DNA from: Helicobacter winghamensis ATCC BAA-430
Lineage (GTDB): Bacteria; Campylobacterota; Campylobacteria; Campylobacterales; Helicobacteraceae
NCBI RefSeq assembly: GCF_028751035.1
Contig: NZ_CP063533.1
Coordinates: forward strand, 1,240,001 to 1,304,000
Direction: 5' to 3'
Length of the DNA stretch: 64,000 nucleotides
The notes under the pieces are model-generated. The model searched no databases and was not told where the DNA came from. It saw only the letters and a list, made by a program, of their open reading frames with translations. The translations under genes and the position numbers were made by a program. Below are positions 1 to 8,358 of the stretch, one piece after another. Positions within the stretch are counted from its first letter, which is position 1; every line of letters begins with the position of its first letter.

Positions 1-831
1 ACGATTCCAGTCTCTCTTTGCTACCATATCCTTTGTAATAATGGTATGCGGAGCACCTGTAGCACTAAAGAGAAGCGGAATTGCATTAATGTATTTCCCT
101 ATATCTTTAAAGCTCTCCACTCTAATTTTTACATTTGGATTACCATCAAGAATGCTTTTACAGACATTTTCTGCATTTTGAAAATCACGATTGATTAAAA
201 TCACTGCACAATTTGCGCTTACTAAATGCTTCGCACAAATCGCACTCATCTCCCCAGCACCAATCACTAATGCTTCTTTACCAGAGAGATTACCTAAAAC
301 CTCTTTTGCTTTTGCCACAGCCGTGCTTGCCACAGACACAGAATTTTGTGAAATACTTGTGGAATTTCTAACACTTGCCGCGCAACGGAATGCAAAATGA
401 ATTGCACGAGAGAGATATAAACCACAACAGCCCATTTCATAGGAAAATTTAAATGCACTTTTTAGTTGTCCCGCAATTTGTGTTTCTCCAACAACTAAGC
501 TATCAAGCGAGCTTGCTACACTAAAAAGATGATGGATAGCACTTACATTTTCGTAACTATCTGCACGCTCTTTTAGGCTTTCTAATGCAATTCCAGATAA
601 AACACTTAATTTATCCAATAAAAACCCTTCAGCTTTAGTGGCATTTTGGACATTTAAAATAAATTCTATACGATTACAGGTAGATAAAATCACTGCTTCT
701 GCAATAAATTTATTATCCACCAAATCTTTTAAAAACTCCGCAGTTTTTTGGCTTTTTATATCCAAACTTAACTTCTCACGCGTAGTAATATCCGTATTTT
801 TGTGAGAATAACTTAAAATGTAATAATCCAT
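1..831 (-). CDS. hemA: Glutamyl-tRNA reductase (partial, C-terminus outside window)
   Basis: Reduces glutamyl-tRNA(Glu) to glutamate-1-semialdehyde, the first step of C5 haem biosynthesis in the cytosol. I translated the minus strand from the ATG at 831. The first 277 residues are present and the frame is open to the window edge. The catalytic motif STCNRIE lies at residues 50-56, with the nucleophile Cys52. A nucleotide-binding GAGEMS motif is near residue 191. The gene follows the polyprenyl synthase gene by 19 bp on the same strand. This matches the H. pylori order HP0240-HP0239. Haem and quinone synthesis genes are thus adjacent. The family assignment is secure; only the C-terminal dimerisation helix region is missing from view. 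Confidence 0.95.
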   Translation of the reverse strand, partial: MDYYILSYSHKNTDITTREKLSLDIKSQKTAEFLKDLVDNKFIAEAVILSTCNRIEFILNVQNATKAEGFLLDKLSVLSGIALESLKERADSYENVSAIHHLFSVASSLDSLVVGETQIAGQLKSAFKFSYEMGCCGLYLSRAIHFAFRCAASVRNSTSISQNSVSVASTAVAKAKEVLGNLSGKEALVIGAGEMSAICAKHLVSANCAVILINRDFQNAENVCKSILDGNPNVKIRVESFKDIGKYINAIPLLFSATGAPHTIITKDMVAKRDWNR

Positions 832-850
832 ACCTTAATAATCCATTTGG

Positions 851-1771
851 CTAAAAATTGCGATCTACCATTGCGTGCATAATTTCTGTAAGTTTATCAC
901 AAGATTGATTAGCTATTGCTTCAACTCCCATTTTTCCTAAATGTTTTGCAAATTCTATGCTTTTTTCAATCGCACCACTTTTCTTTAAATGCTCTAAAAT
1001 CCATACTTGCTCGCTCTCTTCTAACTCCTTACCAAAAGCATTACACAAACGCTCTTGTCCTATCTTATCTAAGGTGTGATATAAATGCAAATAAGGTAGC
1101 GTTGTTTTACCTTCTTTAAAATCGCTCAAAGCAGGTTTTCCTAAAGTTTTAGAATCCGCTATAATATCTAGCACATCATCAATAATTTGAAACGCCACCC
1201 CAAGATTTCTCCCATAAATTTGAAATCCCCTTGCATCTTTTTCATCTTTTCCTGCTAAAAATGCTGCTGCATAAGCTGTGGCTTCAATAAGGGCTGCAGT
1301 TTTATGTTCAATCATCGCTAAATACTTTGCTTCATCAGCATTAAACGCACCAGAGAGTGCAACATCTTCTATTTCTCCAATGGCTAGCGTTGTTACTGCA
1401 TTTGCTACAATGCGCGGAATTTGTGGATAATCCTTAGCAAAGCAAGTGAGTTCACTAAAGGCTTTAGAATAAAGCACATCGCCTAGCATAATCGCATTTT
1501 TATCGCCAAAAAGCGCATTAACAGAGGGTTTATTGCGCCTTGTAGTTGCTTTATCAATCACATCATCATGCAACAAGCTTGCATTTTGTATCATCTCAAT
1601 AATCGCACACAATCGCACACTCTCTTCACTCTCTCCAGCAATGCTTAAAGCAAGTTTGGAGCGCAACATTTTGCCACTTTGGAGATTCTTACTAAGATTT
1701 AAAACTAAAGGCGATTGTAGCTCTTTTAAAAACTCTTGCACCTTTGCTTCAATACGCGTTAAAGCCACCAT
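851..1771 (-). CDS. ispB: Polyprenyl (octaprenyl-type) diphosphate synthase
   Basis: Trans-prenyltransferase that condenses isopentenyl diphosphate units into a long isoprenoid chain, most likely the menaquinone side chain. The two Asp-rich Mg-binding motifs are visible: DDVID at residues 69-73 and DDVLD at 198-202. A GDVLYSKAF segment lies near 97. The chosen start is the ATG at 1771, which has an AAGGAAA ribosome site 9 nt upstream. A longer reading from 1789 would have no ribosome site and would overlap the upstream gene by 41 bp instead of 23. It is the third gene of a minus-strand run and syntenic with HP0240. Chain length cannot be read from the sequence, so ispB is preferred over ispA by length and context only. 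Confidence 0.9.
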   Translation of the reverse strand: MVALTRIEAKVQEFLKELQSPLVLNLSKNLQSGKMLRSKLALSIAGESEESVRLCAIIEMIQNASLLHDDVIDKATTRRNKPSVNALFGDKNAIMLGDVLYSKAFSELTCFAKDYPQIPRIVANAVTTLAIGEIEDVALSGAFNADEAKYLAMIEHKTAALIEATAYAAAFLAGKDEKDARGFQIYGRNLGVAFQIIDDVLDIIADSKTLGKPALSDFKEGKTTLPYLHLYHTLDKIGQERLCNAFGKELEESEQVWILEHLKKSGAIEKSIEFAKHLGKMGVEAIANQSCDKLTEIMHAMVDRNF

Positions 1772-2207
1772 TTGAAACTTTCCTTTCATCTATGATATTA
1801 AAATCTCTGCTTCCTTCATAAATATAAAATTTCAGCGTTGCAATCTTTTTTGTGCGATGATAATCCTTAAAGCACAACATAAAAAACGGCTCTCTTGTAT
1901 AATAACGCTGGTCTGCTTTCCATAAAGGAATCTCATAACAAGTGCGTTGATAATCCTGATAAAGAACAAATTGATGGGGAAAGGAATCGTAATTTAAATG
2001 CACAACCAAGCCCTCATTCTTTAGCAAAGTCCAACGAAAAAATAATGTCTTTTGTGTATCATCTGCTTGAAGCGTTAGAACATAAAATTCATCTTTCTTA
2101 AGCTCAACAAACCGCTCTGCCTTCCACTCAGGTGGCGCAAAAAGAGGTGTGATTCCACAAATCACACCAAAGAGTGAAACAAAAATTAGCGTAAAAACAC
2201 TGCGCAT
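1749..2207 (-). CDS. Conserved hypothetical protein with signal peptide
   Basis: A 152-residue protein whose first 25 residues are a hydrophobic export signal or membrane anchor, followed by a mostly beta-type soluble region rich in aromatic residues. I recognise no enzymatic motif. It starts at an ATG that overlaps the stop of the DUF2018 gene (TAATG), which implies translational coupling. Its end overlaps the polyprenyl synthase start. In H. pylori the gene at this place is HP0241, a hypothetical protein, and I infer the two correspond. It is likely periplasmic or outer-membrane associated; no further function can be supported. Confidence 0.85.
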   Translation of the reverse strand: MRSVFTLIFVSLFGVICGITPLFAPPEWKAERFVELKKDEFYVLTLQADDTQKTLFFRWTLLKNEGLVVHLNYDSFPHQFVLYQDYQRTCYEIPLWKADQRYYTREPFFMLCFKDYHRTKKIATLKFYIYEGSRDFNIIDERKVSNGGFNAY

Positions 2208-2473
2208 TATTCGTTTTGGCTAAGAATCTCTTGCATTGAAATAATGGCTAAATCCTGTGTTTTATGATGGATTTCATCCGCACTTTCCTCGCTATTTTGA
2301 ATATATGCAAGCTCTTCTTCCCACATTTCTCCTAAGCGTTTTTCCAGTAACACTTCCATTGCCGCTTGTTTTTCTAGCATTTTTGTAAGCTCCCTTGTTG
2401 CAAGCCCACGCGAAGCATGAAAAATTATATCTATCCATTTATCTTGCGGCAAACCTTCTAAAATATGATCCAT
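2207..2473 (-). CDS. DUF2018 family protein (HP0242-like)
   Basis: An 88-residue, highly charged, helical protein between hisD and HP0241-like genes. Size, helical character and gene order match H. pylori HP0242, the DUF2018 family, whose crystal structure is a tightly intertwined, pseudo-knotted helical homodimer of unknown function. The ATG at 2473 has an AAGGA ribosome site 6 nt upstream. hisD ends 10 bp upstream on the same strand, so the two are probably co-transcribed. The family call rests on synteny and sequence character; a profile search was not possible here. Confidence 0.8.
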   Translation of the reverse strand: MDHILEGLPQDKWIDIIFHASRGLATRELTKMLEKQAAMEVLLEKRLGEMWEEELAYIQNSEESADEIHHKTQDLAIISMQEILSQNE

Positions 2474-2482
2474 TTTTATTCC

Positions 2483-3790
2483 TTAGTTATGATTTAATCG
2501 TGCTAAAACTGCATTTTGATGTGCTTCTAGCCCCTCAGTGTGCGCTAATATTCCACATTCTTTACCTAATTGCATAATACCTTGTTTTGAAAATGCAATG
2601 ATAGAACTTTTTTTCATAAAATGCTCTGTTGAGAGTGGAGAGAAAAACTTCGCACTTCCCCCTGTTGGCAAAGTATGATTAGGACCGGCAATATAATCCC
2701 CTATAGGTTCAGGTGTATTTTCACCAATGAAAATTGCCCCTGCGTGCTTAATCTTTGGTAAAATTTCTAAAGGATTTTCTACAAGCACTTCTAAATGCTC
2801 AGGGGCAATTTCATTCATTAATTCTACTGCCTCATCTAAGTCTTTAGCGATGATAATTGCACCGCGTTCATTAATGGATTTTTCTGCGATTTCCTTGCGT
2901 GGCAAGTCTTTTAAAAGCTCATCAACACGCTTTGTAACCGCGTTTGCAAATTCCGCATTTGTAGTAATTAAAATTGAACTTGCCATTTCATCATGTTCAG
3001 CTTGTGAGAGCAAATCCCACGCAACATAATCCACACTTCCTTTTCCATTATGCAAGATTCCAATCTCACTAGGTCCTGCAATCATATCAATATTAACTTC
3101 CCCAAAGACAAGCTTTTTAGCCGTTGCCACATAGATATTCCCAGGTCCTGTAATCACATCTACTTTTTGGATTCCATCTTTTCCACTAACACCATAAGCA
3201 AGTGTGCCTATCGCACTTGCTCCGCCAATTTTATACGCTTCTTTTATCCCACACAAATGCATTGCTGCTAGCAAAAGTGTGTTTGGCTGATTCTTTGGCG
3301 TTGGCGTGCAAACAACGATTTCTTTAACACCTGCTACAAGTGCTGGAATAGCATTCATTAAAAGAGAGCTAGGATAAGCTGCTTTGCCGCCTGGAATATA
3401 AAGCCCCGCACGATCTACTGGAGTAACCTTTTGCCCCAAGAGATTGCCATTTTCTTCAAAGTCTAACCAAGTCTTTGGCATTTGCTTTGTATGGAAGGCG
3501 TAAATGCGCTGGTATGCAAGCTCTAATGCATGCTTTAAGTTGGAATCCAAATTATTATACGCACATTCCATTTCTTTTTGTGCAATTTTAAGCTCCAAAA
3601 AGCTTTTTGGATTCCAACTATCAAAGCGTAAAACTTGCGCAATCACCGCTTCTTTCCCTTGCGTTTTAATCTCTTGTAGTAACTCTTTAACACGCCCTTC
3701 TACACTACTAATATCCATTGCGCCACGCGCTAAAAGTGCTTCAAAACTTTTCTCAAAATAACTTGCATTACTTTTTAACACAGCAATCAT
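2483..3790 (-). CDS. hisD: Histidinol dehydrogenase
   Basis: Catalyses the last two steps of histidine synthesis, L-histidinol to L-histidine with two NAD. The length of 435 residues is normal for the family. Visible hallmarks are the GPGNIYVATAKKLVFG region, AEHDEMASS, the catalytic EIAPEHLEV segment (Glu-His pair) and the GPNHTLPTGGSAKF region near the C-terminus. It is the first gene of a minus-strand run continuing into DUF2018, ispB and hemA, with its own promoter-like element upstream. No other his genes are nearby, so the pathway must be dispersed. H. pylori lacks histidine biosynthesis, so this gene argues for a non-pylori Helicobacter. Confidence 0.96.
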   Translation of the reverse strand: MIAVLKSNASYFEKSFEALLARGAMDISSVEGRVKELLQEIKTQGKEAVIAQVLRFDSWNPKSFLELKIAQKEMECAYNNLDSNLKHALELAYQRIYAFHTKQMPKTWLDFEENGNLLGQKVTPVDRAGLYIPGGKAAYPSSLLMNAIPALVAGVKEIVVCTPTPKNQPNTLLLAAMHLCGIKEAYKIGGASAIGTLAYGVSGKDGIQKVDVITGPGNIYVATAKKLVFGEVNIDMIAGPSEIGILHNGKGSVDYVAWDLLSQAEHDEMASSILITTNAEFANAVTKRVDELLKDLPRKEIAEKSINERGAIIIAKDLDEAVELMNEIAPEHLEVLVENPLEILPKIKHAGAIFIGENTPEPIGDYIAGPNHTLPTGGSAKFFSPLSTEHFMKKSSIIAFSKQGIMQLGKECGILAHTEGLEAHQNAVLARLNHN

Positions 3791-3818
3791 TTTTAATCCT
3801 TGTTTGAATAGGGCTTGT

Positions 3819-3824
3819 ATTGTA
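3819..3824 (-). promoter_or_regulatory. -10 element for hisD
   Basis: On the minus strand the hexamer TACAAT lies 28 nt upstream of the hisD ATG, with no clear -35 box, as is common in Campylobacterota vegetative promoters. It is divergent from the cysS promoter. Confidence 0.5.
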
Positions 3825-3875
3825 TCGCTTTAATGTTTAATTTAATTTTATAATAAGAAAATAGCTAAATTTTGC

Positions 3876-3881
3876 TATACT
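3876..3881 (+). promoter_or_regulatory. -10 element for cysS
   Basis: TATACT sits 30 nt upstream of the cysS ATG, preceded by a long AT-rich stretch. A transcription start near 3888 would leave a leader of about 24 nt containing AAAGAGAA as the ribosome site. Confidence 0.55.
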
Positions 3882-3911
3882 TCAAACTTTAGTTTTTTAA
3901 AAAGAGAAATA

Positions 3912-5315
3912 ATGAAAATCTACGATAGCCATAAAAAAGAAAAAGTGCCATTTGAACCTATAATTCCTAATGAAGTGCGCCTTTATGTGTGCGGACCTAC
4001 CGTATATGATGACTCCCATTTAGGGCACGCAAGAAGTGCGATTGTCTTTGATTTGCTCCGCCGCGTATTAATAGAAAATGGTTATAAGGTTATTTTTGCA
4101 AAAAACTTTACTGATATTGATGATAAAATCATTAATAAAGCCACACAAAACAATTGCTCCATTGAAGAAATCACGCAAACTTACACCAAGCGTTATTTAG
4201 ATGAAATGCAAGCACTAGGCGTAATGCGCGCTGATATTGAACCAAAGGCGACTGAAAACCTAGAAGCGATGTTTGCTATGATTCAAAACTTGCTAGATAA
4301 GAAAATCGCCTACCAAACACCAAATGGCGATGTGTATCTCTCTGTTAGCAAGGATAGAGAATATGGCAATTTAAGCGGGAGAATTGCAGAGTTAGAATCC
4401 CAAAGTCGCGTGCAAAATAGTGAGCAAAAGCATGATAGCAAGGACTTTGCGCTATGGAAAAGCTATAAAGGAATCGGTGATGTGGGCTATGATTCCCCTT
4501 TTGGAAAGGGGCGTCCGGGCTGGCATATAGAATGTAGTGCGATGATTAAGGAGCATTTAGCGCTTAAAGGGGATTATGCTATTGATATTCACGGCGGTGG
4601 AACGGATTTGCTCTTCCCCCATCACGAAAATGAAGCCTGTCAAACGCGCTGCGCAGACAATCAAGTGCTTGCAAAATACTGGATACACAATGGCTTTGTA
4701 ACCATTAATGGCGAAAAAATGGCAAAGTCTTTGGGAAATAGTTTCTTTATTAAAGATGCGTTAGCAAATTATGATGGGGAGATTTTGCGATTCTATCTTT
4801 TAAGCACACATTATAGGGCTGGATTGAACTTTTCTGAAGAAGATTTGCTAGCTTCTAAAAAACGACTAGATCGTCTTTATCGCCTAAAAAAACGCCTTGC
4901 AATACTTCCTAAAAAAACGATTCCAACTTCCTTAGATAATGCATTTAAAACAGCATTTTTAGACGCATTAAATGATGATTTAAATATTTCAAAAGCCCTA
5001 AGTGTGCTAGATGACTTTATTGCAAATGCAAATGAACAATTGGATTCTAAGCAAAATGATAAGATTCCACAAATCTATGCAAATTTAGAACTTGTAGCAA
5101 AAGTGCTAGGAATCGGGATTAAAGATTGTTTTGAATATTTTAAACTTGGAGTGAGTGAAGACTTAAAAACAGAGATTGAAAACTTACTTAAAAAACGAGC
5201 AGAGTTTAAAAAGATAAAAGATTTTCAAAATGCTGATAAAATCCGTGAAGAGTTACGCAATAAAGGGATTGAAATAATGGATACCCCAAATGGATGCATA
5301 TGGGAAAAAATATAG
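3912..5315 (+). CDS. cysS: Cysteinyl-tRNA synthetase
   Basis: Class I aminoacyl-tRNA synthetase charging tRNA(Cys). At 467 residues it has the usual length. The zinc ligand Cys27 precedes the HIGH-type motif HLGH at 36-39. The WHIECSAM segment and the HHENEACQ segment form the zinc and cysteine pocket. The KMSKS-type motif is KMAKS, near residue 268. A helical anticodon-binding region fills the C-terminus. It starts with ATG after an AAAGAGAA ribosome site. A membrane-protein gene follows 40 bp later on the same strand. Confidence 0.97.
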   Translation: MKIYDSHKKEKVPFEPIIPNEVRLYVCGPTVYDDSHLGHARSAIVFDLLRRVLIENGYKVIFAKNFTDIDDKIINKATQNNCSIEEITQTYTKRYLDEMQALGVMRADIEPKATENLEAMFAMIQNLLDKKIAYQTPNGDVYLSVSKDREYGNLSGRIAELESQSRVQNSEQKHDSKDFALWKSYKGIGDVGYDSPFGKGRPGWHIECSAMIKEHLALKGDYAIDIHGGGTDLLFPHHENEACQTRCADNQVLAKYWIHNGFVTINGEKMAKSLGNSFFIKDALANYDGEILRFYLLSTHYRAGLNFSEEDLLASKKRLDRLYRLKKRLAILPKKTIPTSLDNAFKTAFLDALNDDLNISKALSVLDDFIANANEQLDSKQNDKIPQIYANLELVAKVLGIGIKDCFEYFKLGVSEDLKTEIENLLKKRAEFKKIKDFQNADKIREELRNKGIEIMDTPNGCIWEKI

Positions 5316-5355
5316 AATCTAATTTTGATTATTGAGTAAAAATTAAAGGAATGAT

Positions 5356-6180
5356 ATGCAGCATTTGGATTTAATAGGGCTTTTTATGATTGCTTTTTTG
5401 GGGGGATTTGGGCATTGTATAGGAATGTGTGGCGGAATTGTTTTAGCCTATAGTGGCAAGCTAACAGATAATACCATCACGCATAAAGGGCAACTTATCG
5501 CCTATCATATGCTTTATAGTTTTGGGCGGATTACCACTTATGTGATTTTAGGGGCGATTGTTGGGGCTTTAGGAAGTATGTTTGGCGTGAATGGAACATT
5601 GCGTGGTGCGCTTTTTGTGTTTGCTGGGATTGCGATGGTTTTAGCAGGACTCTCACTTTTTGGAAAAATTAGTTTTTTAACACGCCTAGAATATTCTATC
5701 CAAAACTCTAAATGGTATCAAAGTAAATTTCAACAGGCTCTAAGTTTAAAAAGCCCTTTAAGCCTTTATTTGCTTGGGTCTTTAAACGGCTTATTGCCCT
5801 GTGGATTTGTGTATGCCTTTCTATTTAGTGCTGCTGGATTTGCTAGCATTCCAAAAGCAATGTTAATTATGCTAGTTTTTGGGCTTGGCACGCTACCTTC
5901 ACTCTTTTTATTTGGATTGCTTGCAAACACTGCATTTTATAAGCCAAAGTTTAGGAAAGTCTTAATGAATCTTGCAGCACTTGCGATTATTGTGTTTGGA
6001 GCATTAATGATACAAAAGGGAATTAAATTCTTACAAAATCCACAAATGGGCAATAAAACACATATGAAAATTGACGCAACAGATGTTAATGGCAACCACT
6101 CTATGAGCCATAAGAATGTGGAATCTAAAATGGATTCCAGCTCTGCAATACAAGAATCCAAAACTAATCCTAAGCCATAA
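5356..6180 (+). CDS. DsbD_2/UreH-type integral membrane protein
   Basis: A 274-residue protein with about six membrane helices. It begins with the signature GGFGHCIGMCGG (residues 16-27, Cys21 and Cys25), typical of the DsbD_2/UreH-like membrane family often annotated as sulfite exporter TauE/SafE-like. A second conserved LLPCGFVYAF segment lies in the middle. The last 45 residues form a hydrophilic tail rich in His, Asn, Ser and Lys. Family members occur with cytochrome c/cbb3 maturation or metal transport, but the substrate cannot be deduced here. It lies directly downstream of cysS with an AAAGGAATG ribosome site. Confidence 0.85.
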   Translation: MQHLDLIGLFMIAFLGGFGHCIGMCGGIVLAYSGKLTDNTITHKGQLIAYHMLYSFGRITTYVILGAIVGALGSMFGVNGTLRGALFVFAGIAMVLAGLSLFGKISFLTRLEYSIQNSKWYQSKFQQALSLKSPLSLYLLGSLNGLLPCGFVYAFLFSAAGFASIPKAMLIMLVFGLGTLPSLFLFGLLANTAFYKPKFRKVLMNLAALAIIVFGALMIQKGIKFLQNPQMGNKTHMKIDATDVNGNHSMSHKNVESKMDSSSAIQESKTNPKP

Positions 6181-6290
6181 AACACGCTAATCCTAAAATT
6201 TTTGCAATCTTTTTTAAAATTTACTGATAATGGGCTATTCTTTAAGCCAAAATTGCTTATTATTTCGCCTAGTTTAGCTTGGGAGTTGTT

Positions 6291-7334
6291 ATGAATCTTA
6301 GTAGGCTTATCCGCCCACTTTTTCCAACGGTGATTGTTGGCATTGAAATTGATCATAAAATCTGTAATGTCGTGGTGCATTTTTATAAAAATGGACAACT
6401 CATCTCTAACCAAAACAAAGAGTTTCGCACAAATCCTGGAGAGCTCCCCATACAGGCAGTGCGCTTTATTCAAAAAATCCGTGCAAAAAATCCTTTTACT
6501 TACACTTCTGTCTTTCCTTGCTCCATCATACAGGGAATTTTAAGCACAGATAAAGAAAGTGAATTTAAAAACTTTGGTGTAAATTGTTCTGAAATCTCTT
6601 ATAAACGCTTTGATAATAACTGGTCTGTCTTTATTGCAAACGAAGGAATCGCAGAAACAAAAAAACGCTTTTTAAGGCTTGGGGCTGACTTTGTCATTTC
6701 GCCTTTTTTGGTACTTTACCACCTCGCTAAGGATACCTTTCAAGATTCCTGCAAACTCTATATACTCTTTCAACATTCTAATATCACAATGCTAGTTACT
6801 AAAAAAAATTGCGGCGCACTTTTTGGAGGATATTATGTTCTTGAAAGTGAGATTGACTCGGAACTTACAGTTGTCAGGAATTCCCTAAGTGAAGACGATG
6901 ATGATATTCAAAAAACCAACATCGAAAAAGACTTACAAGATGAGTTAAGCGGTATTGAAGAAGTGGATTTAAATAATGATGCAAATGATGATGAACTCAT
7001 TGAAGTATTAAAAGGAGAAAGCGAAGAGAGTGATATAAACCTACACACAGAAATTGAAAACAATGAAGACTTAGATAATTTTTCTCGCGTTAATACTGTT
7101 GCAAAATTCATACAATCTGCACTTAATGAATTTTATAGCAATCCTTTATATAATAGTGAATTTATCAGCGAAATTGTAATTTTTAATCCTCTCAACATCA
7201 GACAAGAAACGCTTCAACAAATCCAGCAAATCACTATGCTTGAAGTAAGTGTTTTTGTCTGTGATATTGCACAAGAACTAGCAAACTTAGGTTATGATTC
7301 TTATAGAGAGTTTGAGAAGAAGGGAGAGGTATGA
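6291..7334 (+). CDS. Hypothetical protein, possibly PilM-like (first gene of a PilMNO-like module)
   Basis: A 347-residue cytosolic-looking protein. The N-terminus, with VGIEIDHKICNVVVHF, resembles the first strand pair of actin-like PilM/FtsA proteins. A long acidic, low-complexity segment (about residues 200-260, rich in Asp and Glu) interrupts the protein, which is unusual for PilM. I chose the ATG at 6291 because GGGAG lies 5 nt upstream; a TTG 12 nt earlier is less likely. The gene overlaps the next by ATGA. The assignment rests on fold-level resemblance plus the architecture of the next two genes and is tentative. Confidence 0.8.
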   Translation: MNLSRLIRPLFPTVIVGIEIDHKICNVVVHFYKNGQLISNQNKEFRTNPGELPIQAVRFIQKIRAKNPFTYTSVFPCSIIQGILSTDKESEFKNFGVNCSEISYKRFDNNWSVFIANEGIAETKKRFLRLGADFVISPFLVLYHLAKDTFQDSCKLYILFQHSNITMLVTKKNCGALFGGYYVLESEIDSELTVVRNSLSEDDDDIQKTNIEKDLQDELSGIEEVDLNNDANDDELIEVLKGESEESDINLHTEIENNEDLDNFSRVNTVAKFIQSALNEFYSNPLYNSEFISEIVIFNPLNIRQETLQQIQQITMLEVSVFVCDIAQELANLGYDSYREFEKKGEV

Positions 7335-7840
7335 ATTACAGCTTTACCCAACCAGGCAAAAAAACTTTTTTCAAAAAAGTCTCACGCATTTGGTGGGGCT
7401 ATATCTTATTGACACTTTTTATTTTTATAGGCTTTTTAGTAATTCTAAAAGCGCAAGGGCATTATATGCAAAAAAATGCACAAGCTGCATCACAAACACA
7501 AAAAATTCTCTTAGAAGAGATTAAGAGCCTGCAAAAACAATTAATCTCAGAACAAGAAAAGGTGCAATTCGCAGAATATATAACACACCAAAACACACTT
7601 TTAAAAGAAAGTGTAGAAAATCTCTTTGGCTTAATTCCAGAACAAATTACGCTCAATAAAATCCAAATGGAACAATATCAGCTCACCCTTTATGGGACAA
7701 CGCCTTCCAAGCAAATTTATACTTTCTTACTAGAAGTTCCCTTGCGATCAATTTTTCATCAAAGTCGCGCGGATTTTTATATGCTACCTAATGGTTGGTA
7801 TAATTTTGTATCTGTTAGCAAACTTGAGGAAACTGAGTAA
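7331..7840 (+). CDS. PilN-like bitopic membrane protein (tentative)
   Basis: A 169-residue protein with a short basic cytosolic N-terminus, one membrane helix at about residues 22-41, a coiled coil at about 45-85 and a compact C-terminal domain of alternating strands and helices. This is the layout of PilN / GspL C-terminal proteins. It overlaps the preceding gene by ATGA and the following one by TAATG, so the three products are translationally coupled and probably form a complex. Sequence identity to known PilN proteins could not be tested. Confidence 0.8.
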   Translation: MNYSFTQPGKKTFFKKVSRIWWGYILLTLFIFIGFLVILKAQGHYMQKNAQAASQTQKILLEEIKSLQKQLISEQEKVQFAEYITHQNTLLKESVENLFGLIPEQITLNKIQMEQYQLTLYGTTPSKQIYTFLLEVPLRSIFHQSRADFYMLPNGWYNFVSVSKLEETE

Positions 7841-8358
7841 TGAAAGCATTTTTCGCGCAAATTGATTGGATTCGTAATACCTTTTTCTTTGTCTTTTACT
7901 TTTTTTTGGTAGCAATTATTTTCTTAAGTGTGATTCAACCAGCCCTTGATAGTTTTCGCCAAACCAATGCGCAATACCGCAAAGAAATCTATGTGCAAAA
8001 GCAAATCCAAGCACAGCGCGATACGGAACTCAAAAATCTACAAGACTACCAAGAGCAAAATGCACAAACTTTAGGATATTTTAAACACAAAATTACGCAA
8101 AATGAGATTGAAGAGAAACTTAAGATTGTCTTTGAAAACTCTGGAGTTGTTGCTGATGGAAGCCCTATACAAGAGGGAAAATATTTTAAACAACGCTACA
8201 TTATTAGTGGAAAACTAGAAAATATTAGCAAACTCAAAGATGCACTAATTCTAACTCAAACACTCCCTGGTGTCGCACGCTTTAACTTTCCCATCCACAT
8301 TGAACGCGAGAAAGACAACATTATTTTTTCCTTCCGCTTAGATGCATATTTTAACTAA
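7840..8358 (+). CDS. PilO-like bitopic membrane protein (tentative)
   Basis: A 172-residue protein with one membrane helix at about residues 13-33, a coiled coil at about 40-80 and a C-terminal ferredoxin-like alpha/beta domain. This is the arrangement of PilO / GspM proteins. It is the third gene of the coupled module. Its last 8 bp overlap the end of the convergent hemW gene. No secretin, ATPase or pilin gene is nearby. In Campylobacterota such parts could serve DNA uptake or a type II secretion-like machine, which is inference. Confidence 0.8.
   Translation: MKAFFAQIDWIRNTFFFVFYFFLVAIIFLSVIQPALDSFRQTNAQYRKEIYVQKQIQAQRDTELKNLQDYQEQNAQTLGYFKHKITQNEIEEKLKIVFENSGVVADGSPIQEGKYFKQRYIISGKLENISKLKDALILTQTLPGVARFNFPIHIEREKDNIIFSFRLDAYFN

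Noticed and set aside
5937..6473. 178-codon minus-strand frame opposite the DsbD_2-like gene and PilM-like gene
   Set aside because: It is a shadow of two well-supported plus-strand genes and has no family resemblance.
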